From Brachionus manjavacas (lineage: Eukaryota; Rotifera; Eurotatoria; Ploima; Brachionidae), in the NCBI GenBank assembly GCA_019054805.1, contig JAHQIY010000012.1, positions 682,001 through 746,000 of the forward strand: a stretch of DNA of 64,000 bases, given 5' to 3'. The notes under the pieces were generated by a model, which searched no databases, had not been told where the DNA came from, and was given only the letters and a program-made list of their open reading frames with translations. Shown here piece by piece: positions 57,884 to 64,000 of the stretch (its first letter is position 1; every line of letters starts with the position of its first letter). The position numbers and the translations under genes were made by a program.

Positions 57884-58267
57884 ATGTCTTCTTCTTCTGA
57901 CTCTGCTGTACCTTCTTTTGAACAACACCTTGACGACACTTTAGATGACTCATGTTTTGTTTTGCAAATACATTTGGACAAAATAAATTGGAAAAACAGC
58001 ACTTGTACTTGCAAAGCGTATCTCAAAAACTATATTTGTGTACACAACGTTGGCCTTGCTTACCGGTACAATTTAGTTGAAATTCCTCCTGCTGCCAAAA
58101 CCATACCAATTGGCCAAAAACGTAAAAGAGGAAGGCCGAAAGCAACCACGCCAGCTCTAGCCTTTCAAAATGATTTTCCGGACCAACAAGAAGAGCATTT
58201 GGTTTCAAATGCTGCTGCTGACACTTCGACTAAACGTGGCCGAGTTCGACCAAAAAAACAAATTTAA
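57884..58267 (+). CDS. SWIM zinc-finger and AT-hook protein, MULE-derived
   Basis: 127 residues, uninterrupted. An acidic/serine N-terminus (1-24) is followed by the SWIM finger Cys41-Thr-Cys43, Cys52-Val-His54 (CxCx8CxH) in STCTCKAYLKNYICVHNVGL. A MULE-type conserved linker, EIPPAAKTIPIGQKRKRGRP, carries AT-hook KRGRPK (81-86). A second basic AT-hook-like tail, KRGRVRPKK, lies at 117-125. In full MULE transposases this module follows the DDE domain. Here nothing upstream codes for one: the ATG follows the iteron array and a TATA-like box. Likely role if expressed: binding the element's own ends. It could equally be the surviving 3' part of a transposase gene kept open by youth. The finger spacing equals that at 8886-9119. 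Confidence 0.7.
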   Translation: MSSSSDSAVPSFEQHLDDTLDDSCFVLQIHLDKINWKNSTCTCKAYLKNYICVHNVGLAYRYNLVEIPPAAKTIPIGQKRKRGRPKATTPALAFQNDFPDQQEEHLVSNAAADTSTKRGRVRPKKQI

Positions 58268-59013
58268 TTGCTTTGAGTTTTCGTTTTTTATTTTTTCACT
58301 TGAGTTTTCTTTTTTCTTTCATTTTTTTAATTTTCATTTGAGTTTTTTTTTGTTTTTGTAATAAATAAATTTGTCATTGGTTTCAATAATTTTGCACCCC
58401 TTTTTTTTAAATATTTGTTATTATTTTATTCCTACTTTTTGTCATAAAAAAAAATTTTTTGTTATTATTATAAAAAAAAATTGTCAGTGGCTTCTATAAT
58501 TTTGTTATCCTTTTTATTTTTATTTTGTCAGCTAATAAAAGAAAAATTTGTCATATACTTTCTTTAAATTTGTCAAATGAATAAAATATAAGCGTTAAAA
58601 TTTAATTTAGAATCAAATTATATGCCAAGAAACTTGATTTCTTTTTAGCTCATTATTTTTGTGCCTAGAGAAGACTACTAAACACAACTTTTCAACTGAT
58701 ATCTTCATTTTACATTTGATTTTAATCAATTTAAAAAGTAAACCTTCATGCCAAACCCTATCTTCAAAGGCTTTAGAAATATCAGAAAAAAGGCCACAAA
58801 CTCTTTTTTTTCTATTAAATGATTCCAAAATTTTTTGAATTGAAAAGAATAGATTATCTGATGTTCGCCGGTGTTTCCTAAATCCAGCTTGCTCATGGAT
58901 AAAGAGTGTATTATGTTCCAAAAAATTGTATAATCTTGAATAAACTATTCCTTCCAGTAACTTTCCTAAAAAACTCGTTATACTTATTAGTCTATAATTT
59001 AGAGGATCTTGTA

Positions 59014-59745
59014 AGGTTCACGAAATTCAAAACTTTAGTGCTATCTGAATTTCACATTTTTGACTCAAAATTCGTAATCTACGCCCTCGAAAACCCCAAA
59101 ACAAAATTTTCTACACCCAGGGTTCCAAAGATAGCAAACCCTTTAAAAAGTTGTTGTTCTTTTAGACTCAAAATCTCAAAGATAAAACTTAAAAATACTA
59201 AAAAAGTATATATATTCTGAAAGAGCATTAAATTCTCTACATGCTAATGTAATTTAGAAAAAAAAAAAGGGTGTGGCGGTTTTTGTGGGCTAAAAAAAGG
59301 AAAAAAATGTGTTTTTTCTGGTTTAAATCGTATCTCCTCCGAGGGATCAATTATGAACCGATTTTTTTTTTTTTTTTTTAATCTAGACAAAATTCTGAAC
59401 AATTCTTTGGTTTTACTTTTTTATTTTATTGCTTTATTTTTCTTAAAAAATCTCTTTAAATCATGTGATTTTTAACAAATTTTTCCAATTTGAATTCTTT
59501 TGATATTTATTTTCTAAATTTTACTAAAATTGTATCTTAGTATAAAAAAAATTTCAATGTGAAAAATGCCTAAAAAATCAAAATATAATCATATGCTTAG
59601 TGAAATATCTATATATAGGTTTGCTATCTTTGGAACCCTGGGTGCAAAAAATTTTTTTTTTGGGGTTTTCGAGGGCGTAGATTACGAATTTTGAGTCAAA
59701 AATGTGAAATTCAGATAGCACTAAAGTTTTGAATTTCGTGAACCT
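59014..59745. mobile_element. TA-type MITE with ~127-bp nearly identical TIRs
   Basis: The left TIR (59014-59140) and right TIR (59618-59745) are inverted copies with very few differences, beginning AGGTTCACGAAATTC and including TTCGTAATCTACGCCCTCG and CCAGGGTTCCAAAGATAGC. TA flanks both ends (59012-59013, 59746-59747). Removing the element and one TA restores the host LINE frame (SNI-QDPLNYR). 732 bp, no coding sequence. The low TIR divergence means it is recent compared with its host. Superfamily is probably Tc1/mariner-like by target, not proven. Confidence 0.8.
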
Positions 59746-60460
59746 TATATTAGAGGCCGTTTTTTGAATCATTGTAATGCTCAAAGTTTTCCACGCTTTC
59801 GGGACCTTACCTTCTCGAAGAAATTAAAAAGTTCTATGATTTTGACAGGTCCTGATGCCGCTTCATTTTTCAATCTTTTTAAAGCCATAATTAATTCATT
59901 TAAGCAAATTGGATCATTAAAATTACTCTGATCATAATTTCTAAAAAATTCAGAGTTAGAATTAAGTATTTCGGAATCTTTCTTAGTAACAATTAAGTCA
60001 GAATTAGGACTAAATACTGAAGATAAGAGTTCTCCAAAGCATTTTCCTTTTTCTTCATTAGTTTTGAATTCCTTGTCATTTGAAATCAAATTTGGGATTA
60101 AATTTGATCATTTTTTGTTCTAAATATATTTATTTTTTTCAAAAAGGTCTACTTGTTTGTGGTTTTTTTCCCATCTTCTTGATAAAATTAAACCAATTTT
60201 GATTCCAGAATTTTTTTAAGAGGCCTTTAACTCAAATGTAAGTATGATAGCCCATAGAAATTGATGCTTCAATTTCGAAGAAATGATGAAATAAAAAAAA
60301 ACAATAAATAAACTTGGTAAAGCTTTAAATTCTCTTTCTAAATCACTTCAGTCTTCATTCTTTAAAAATGAAGAAGTTATCACTTTTTGATAAATTCCGT
60401 AAACTTTTTCCTCACTCGTTATTTGAAATTCTCCCTTTATCATCACTTTTTTGCTGGCTA

Positions 60461-60820
60461 AATTCTTCACGTCAAGCATGAAGACTAGATAAATTTTCAA
60501 GTTAAAAAACAAAGAAATTTTAAATTTTTTTATTAAGCTATATAATTTTAAAAATTTTATTGTTTGGCTGATTAGAAGGCTTTATTAATAAATTTGCAAA
60601 TAAGAAAAAAATCAAAATGTTTTTAAAATTTTATTCAGTCTATTTTGGCAAAAAAAATAATTACTCAAAAATGTTCTGATATAAAATTATTCAATTGTCA
60701 TTAAGAAAAAATGTCAGTAATTAACTTTTATCTAGAGGCTATTCTAAAGCCAATTAAGACCAATTAAAAGGCTAATTTTACTATTTAAATTCAAAAAATT
60801 TTAAATCTTCACCTGCTAAT
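60461..60820. promoter_or_regulatory. AT-rich region upstream of the secreted-protein ORF
   Basis: About 360 bp without TE signatures. No strong TATA box or known site. It probably includes the 5' flank of the gene at 60821. Confidence 0.25.
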
Positions 60821-61297
60821 ATGATTATAAAATTTTATATTTTTATTTGCTTGTTTTCAGCATTCTCTTTGATGCCTTATTTTAACAAAAATTCAGTAGC
60901 CATAAAATCATTTTCTTTGAATAATTTTCATAGTATTAATAAAATTAAGAATGGATTGAACGCTTCAATATGTAACCACAATGGCATATTGAATGGAAAT
61001 GGAGCTTTTAATTCAATAAAAAATTCAAATATAGTTCATAAGAGCCATCAATCTGAGATTTCTAATAGAAATTGTATAAATTGTCGATATCATACCACAT
61101 TTAAACTTCCAAAGCCATTGCGAATAAAGAATCCGGACCGCATCTTTACAATCAACAATATACATGGAGTAAAAGTGATAGGTAACGTGATTAACACCAA
61201 CCAAGGCTCAAGTGGCAATGTTTTTGTTAATCAAAATAAGATATCTGCAAATGCAATTGTCGGCAATATCATAAATACAAATATTTTACAAAACTAA
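60821..61297 (+). CDS. Asn-rich small secreted protein, unknown family
   Basis: 158 residues, intact. MIIK followed by FYIFICLFSAFSLM is a convincing signal peptide (cleavage about 20). The mature part is rich in Asn, Ile and Ser, with Cys51, Cys85 and Cys88 (NRNCINCRY). A Lys/Pro segment (FKLPKPLRIKNPDR, 94-107) separates it from a C-terminal part with an internal repeat: VIGNVINTN (119-127) and IVGNIINTN (146-154), with GNVFVNQN between. Such GN-I-NTN repeats could form a beta-rich or adhesive structure, but that is inference. A is present at -3 of the ATG and AATAAA follows at 61333. No homologous family recognised. Likely a lineage-specific host gene, because it is unbroken in TE-decayed surroundings. 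Confidence 0.65.
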   Translation: MIIKFYIFICLFSAFSLMPYFNKNSVAIKSFSLNNFHSINKIKNGLNASICNHNGILNGNGAFNSIKNSNIVHKSHQSEISNRNCINCRYHTTFKLPKPLRIKNPDRIFTINNIHGVKVIGNVINTNQGSSGNVFVNQNKISANAIVGNIINTNILQN

Positions 61298-61734
61298 TTT
61301 TGATCATTTTTCGAAATTTGTTTAATTTTAGAAATAAATGTTATGTTTTTATTTTTAAAATCCAAAAAAGAAGTCTTTTCAGATGCAAAAAAAGCAAAAT
61401 TTAACTTTAACCATGACTGAGACTATACTAAAACTTGTGATTTAAAAGAAAACATTTATAGAGTGATTTTTGGGGTTACAAATATTTTATAAATTATAAC
61501 TAATTTTATTTATATAATTAACAGGTCGGATTACATAATGGTTTTTTTAAATATTTTTTCAATAGAATTTATTCAAAAATTATTAAAATTAATAAAATAA
61601 AATAATTTAAAATTGTTAATTTTTAAGTACCTTTTTGAATTTTTTTTTTTCTATTTTTTCTTTTTTAACCATAAAAAACTAAAATCAATAAATCTTAAAA
61701 CTAATTTTTTTCTCTTTTATTAAATAAAAATGAA
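61298..61734. other. AT-rich 3' flank
   Basis: Contains AATAAA at 61333-61338, 33 bases after the stop, a likely polyadenylation signal. Nothing else supported. Confidence 0.4.
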
Positions 61735-62165
61735 ACGCATCAAAAGCTTCAGCGAAAATTACATTTAAATGAATGTGGTGACATGCCCTGCGAAGAAATT
61801 GTTCAAGCTCGTTTAAAATATCCTCCAAAGAATCCAAAATAAAATAAAAATAAGGGAACTAATTCAAGTCCGAGAATTTCAATTAAAGTCGAAAAAAAAG
61901 TGAAGAAAAAAGAAACCAGCAAATTGAAATTCCAATTATAATGACGACACAACCGACCCAATTACAACATGAAGAACATGCACAAGAAATAAGAAGGTCA
62001 AGCAGATCAACTCAAGTTCCAACACGTTTAATTGCTGAAACGGCTTCTGGTCTCAGGAACCTTTTACCTAGAGCAAAAGACCACATTAGGCATTAAATTG
62101 AAAAAAGCAAGAGATTTGTCATAAAAAAAGGAGGGGAGAAATGTATGACTTAAACACATGCTTTT
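61735..62165 (+). mobile_element. LTR-retrotransposon 3' end: pol tail, PPT and start of LTR
   Basis: The pol C-terminal region reads ECGDMPCEEIVQARLKYP (after 61770), then after breaks EEHAQEIRRSSRSTQVPTRL and IAETASGLRNLLPRAK. The RRSSR-VPTRL pattern is common at the end of Ty3/copia-type pol. A purine tract AAAAAAAGGAGGGGAGAA (62123-62140) precedes TGTATGACTT (62142), the expected PPT and 5'-TG start of an LTR. The LTR is cut off after about 25 bp, where the next element begins. No RT or integrase core is present. Confidence 0.6.
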
Positions 62166-63505
62166 TTGACTCTTTGGGATAAAGTAGCTATGATAGAGCT
62201 GGAAGCAAACATACTTAACGCGGTCTCTGCTGAAAATGAAGATATTCAAAAACGAGAAAAAAATTTGATTTTTTTTGGACTGGAAAACCAAGAGAACGAT
62301 AGAGAGTTCATAAAAAATATTTTTAAGGATATTGGTGCTGATATGAATGGGATTGAAAAAGTGCTTCGTTTCAAATCGACAAGTAAGGGCGGAACCTGTC
62401 CAGTAATGGTAAAATTACGTAATATAGCAGATTAATTTAATGTATTAAAATGTGCCAAAAATTTGAAGAGCAAAAATTTTAATAATATATCTATAAATCT
62501 TGATTTAACAATAGCACAACGAATGCATTATAAAAAATTAAATGATGAAAAAAAGTTAATGAGTGAAAATTTGAAAAATTGCACACCAAAATGCAATTTC
62601 TATTATGGGATAAAAAATGGAATTATTGATGAGAAAAAGATAAAATAGCAATCAATTTTAAGTTCAAATCATTTCACAGAATTAACACAACAATCAAACT
62701 CTATTACAACAATTCAACAACTAGCGATTATTTCAACATCTCAGCAATCAAATGCGCATTTGTCTACTTCACTACAGTTGAAAAGCCCTCTAATTAATAG
62801 CAAGGCCTTGTCTTCTAAAGTTAAGTCCAAACAAGCAAATCTAGAGAAAGCTAAAGACATAAAGATAATAACTACAACAATTGAGTCCAGTCAAACAAGA
62901 GTGGAGGATGGGGAATTAAATCACGACCCGTCTGTAAAAGCTAAGTCGAGACATTCCAGTGCGGCCAAAGCTAAAGTCAATAAGAGCAAGACTACAAGAT
63001 CTGAGTCCAGATGTACCAGTGTGACCAAAACTAAAATTCATAGGACAATCACCAAAACAGCTGATTCCAGTTTCTCCAGTACCGCGAAAGCTAAGGATAG
63101 TTCGACCAAAATTGTAGATAACCAGAACCAGACAACAGGAACTAAGTCCAAACATCCCAGTCAGACTAAAGCTGCTATCAACAAAAGCATGATTTCAACA
63201 GCTGAGCTCAGACATCTAAATGCGGCTAAATATGTCAAATAAAGCCCGATTACAACTGCTGACGGTAAACTTTTCAGCTCGACCAAAGCTGAAGTCAACA
63301 AAAACATGACTGGTTCAAAAAAAAAAATCGGACATCTTTGTACAACATCACCACTATTGATCATCCATCCTTGCCAAAAATGAACTCAAATGAAGAAAAA
63401 TTGTTCGGTAATGACACAACAAGTTCAATTATAACCTTGGATGGTTCAAATTTAGACATAGTTAAATATGGGGAAATTATTTCAAAATTAGATGATATAC
63501 AAATA
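62166..63505 (+). pseudogene. Non-LTR retrotransposon ORF1 with 20-residue tandem repeats
   Basis: One frame runs from 62166 to 63242 with in-frame stops at 62433 and 62646. The first part is a typical LINE ORF1 nucleic-acid-binding region: EDIQKREKNLIFFGLENQEN, KNIFKDIGADMNGIEKVLRF, CPVMVKLRN, FNVLKCAKNLKS, ISINLDLTIAQRMHYKKLND. The second part (from about 62700) is Ser/Thr/Lys-rich and contains roughly 20-residue repeats of the type S[RK]Hx-S-xx-KAK-[VI]NKS-x-TT-xAE (62940-63320). An A-run near 63318 shifts the frame into MNSNEEKLFGNDTTSSI and SNLDIVKYGEIISKLDDI. A pogo-type insertion ends the match at 63505. ORF1 proteins coat LINE RNA. Confidence 0.7.
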
Positions 63506-63889
63506 CAGTCAATCCTCCGTATAACGAAACCCCATAGAACGAATTCGATTATCAGAACCGATTTCAATCAATGCTTATGTTTCAGTCGACTCAAATTTAG
63601 CAGCACGTGGTTCGCTTTCTGATTTGCAAATTTTAAATACAGTTGCTACAAAAAAAGAAGAATCAGACAATAGTGACAGTGAAATTGAAGATTAACTCAA
63701 CCGAAAAAGTCAATCATTAGTTCAAAAGAAGCAATCGAATGAATTAACGATTTAAAAGATTTTTTTTTAAATAAACAAGAATATGGTTCATCAAATATCG
63801 TTAACTTTTTGTTTAATATTGAAAATTTGGTAATTGAAAAAAGTTGTATTAAACAAACAACTATTACTTCGTTTGTTAAAAAGGAATAA
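63506..63889 (+). mobile_element. pogo/Tigger-like deletion derivative: left TIR plus transposase C-terminus
   Basis: The left terminus CAGTCAATCCTCCGTATAAC is at 63506, preceded by TA. Soon after comes the transposase tail: ISINAYVSVDSNLAARGSL, SDLQILNTVATKKEESD, NSDSEIED (63558-63692), then a stop and frame change, INDLKDFFLNKQEYGSSN, IVNFLFNIENLVIEK and QTTITSFVKKE-stop (63854-63889). This is the VD-L-IL-acidic-AL-LK-F-IE pattern of Tigger/pogo C-termini. QTTITSF resembles the PCNA-binding motif known in pogo. HTH and DDE domains are deleted. The right TIR is not in the window. Confidence 0.7.
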
Positions 63890-64000
63890 TTTTTCTTTTC
63901 ATTTAATTTTTTTATAAATTTTTTCACCTTTTTCATTTATTTTAATAAAAATTCAAAATAATAAATCTTAAAATTTATTCAACGCTTTTGTATGGGATTT

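Larger units (their letters stand above)
57588..58594 (+). mobile_element. Iteron-ended MULE with a SWIM/AT-hook gene
   Basis: 1007 bp, inserted in a LINE with a perfect 10-bp target duplication. The tips are GCTACTATTT and, inverted, GCTTATATTT. The left array of xGAC(W)AA words: 57634, 57669, 57689, 57709, 57729, 57749, 57769, 57792, 57815, 57837, 57855 (steps mostly 20-23 bp). The right array of TTTGTCA/TTTGTTA words (inverted): 58373, 58394, 58417, 58441, 58461, 58483, 58504, 58527, 58550, 58572 (steps 20-24). Between them lies one open frame with a SWIM finger (57884-58267). There is no DDE catalytic domain, so movement would need a transposase from elsewhere. MULEs with tandem-repeat TIRs are known in principle. 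Strictly two-turn phasing of one heptamer at both ends is unusual. Confidence 0.8.
57578..58604. repeat. 10-bp target-site duplication of the iteron MULE
   Basis: TTAAAATTTA occurs at 57578-57587 and 58595-58604 as perfect direct repeats directly outside the element. Removing the element and one copy joins the host LINE codons as FDSKLNF-NKLVDE, matching FDSKLTF-xKVDE at 47442-47732. A 9-10 bp duplication is typical of MULEs. Confidence 0.85.
57217..60460 (-). mobile_element. Non-LTR retrotransposon, interrupted by a MULE and a TA-type MITE
   Basis: Minus-strand order: linker GEFQITSEEKVYGIYQK (60440-60390), KKFWNQNWFNFIKKMGK (about 60215-60165), TNEEKGKCFGELLSSVFSP and LNELIMALKRLKNEAASGP (60072-59850). 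The MITE 59014-59745 interrupts the codons for KTASNI-QDPLNYR. Then LNYRLISITSFLGKLLEG, FIHEQAGFRKHRRTSDNL, LFSDISKAFEDRVWHEGLL (58950-58730), KCKMKISVEKLCLVVFSRHK, FDSKLNF. The MULE 57588-58594 sits here. Then NKLVDEIIRLSLIGSILDY, LSDTNIKKLQTIQNSAVRS (57580-57440) and a type G 3' end with A/T tail (57217-57270). The stretch with the YADD motif is missing between HEGLLFKLIKI and KCKMKIS (deletion). The linker matches the element at 2-970. Confidence 0.85.

Overview
This is an AT-rich eukaryotic window, most likely from a small invertebrate nuclear genome. I see no bacterial gene organisation, ribosome binding sites, rRNA or tRNA genes. Almost everything recognisable is transposable-element sequence in several stages of decay, set in very AT-rich filler. 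The composition, the acylated globin and the many CR1-like elements with trinucleotide tails would suit a protostome such as a rotifer, but the sequence alone does not fix the taxon.

Only two reading frames look like intact host genes. One is an uninterrupted 213-residue globin (51555-52196) with distal and proximal histidines and an N-terminal acylation signal. The other is a 158-residue asparagine-rich protein with a signal peptide (60821-61297).

Layout, left to right. 1-3.9 kb: a decayed non-LTR endonuclease region, two other non-LTR 3' pieces, and a hAT-like element with a near-perfect 8-bp target duplication. 7.1-9.8 kb: an RT remnant beside a Mutator-like (MULE) element with long inverted repeats and a SWIM zinc-finger fragment. 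11.2-17.6 kb: an RTE-like piece, two foldback inverted repeats, a pogo/Tigger remnant with its helix-turn-helix, and a CR1-like copy. 19.8-21.9 kb: a CR1-like RT interrupted by two small retroposons. 28-30 kb and 48.2-49.5 kb: two close copies of one CR1-like element, the second nested in a pogo-type MITE. 38.4-41.6 kb: a hAT-like MITE, a CR1-like copy, an iteron-bearing element and a lone hAT end. 43.7-51.1 kb: an aspartic-protease scrap, RT and endonuclease fragments, and the nested pogo/CR1 pair. 53.5-60.5 kb: a tRNA-like SINE, a nearly complete CR1-like element, and one non-LTR element interrupted by two DNA transposons. 61.7-64 kb: the 3' end of an LTR element, a non-LTR ORF1 with 20-residue repeats, and a pogo deletion derivative running off the window.

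The most unusual structure is the 1.0-kb element at 57588-58594. It has a perfect 10-bp target duplication. Its ends are arrays of an NGACWAA motif (reverse complement TTTGTCN) phased every 20-23 bp and pointing inward. Between them lies one open frame coding a SWIM zinc finger plus AT-hooks, preceded by a TATA-like box. A second element with similar phased arrays, lacking the gene, lies at 40700-41245. A second theme is a small 3'-terminal hairpin (CGCC-loop-GGCG type) whose stem is kept while its sequence changes, shared by six dispersed retroposon ends.
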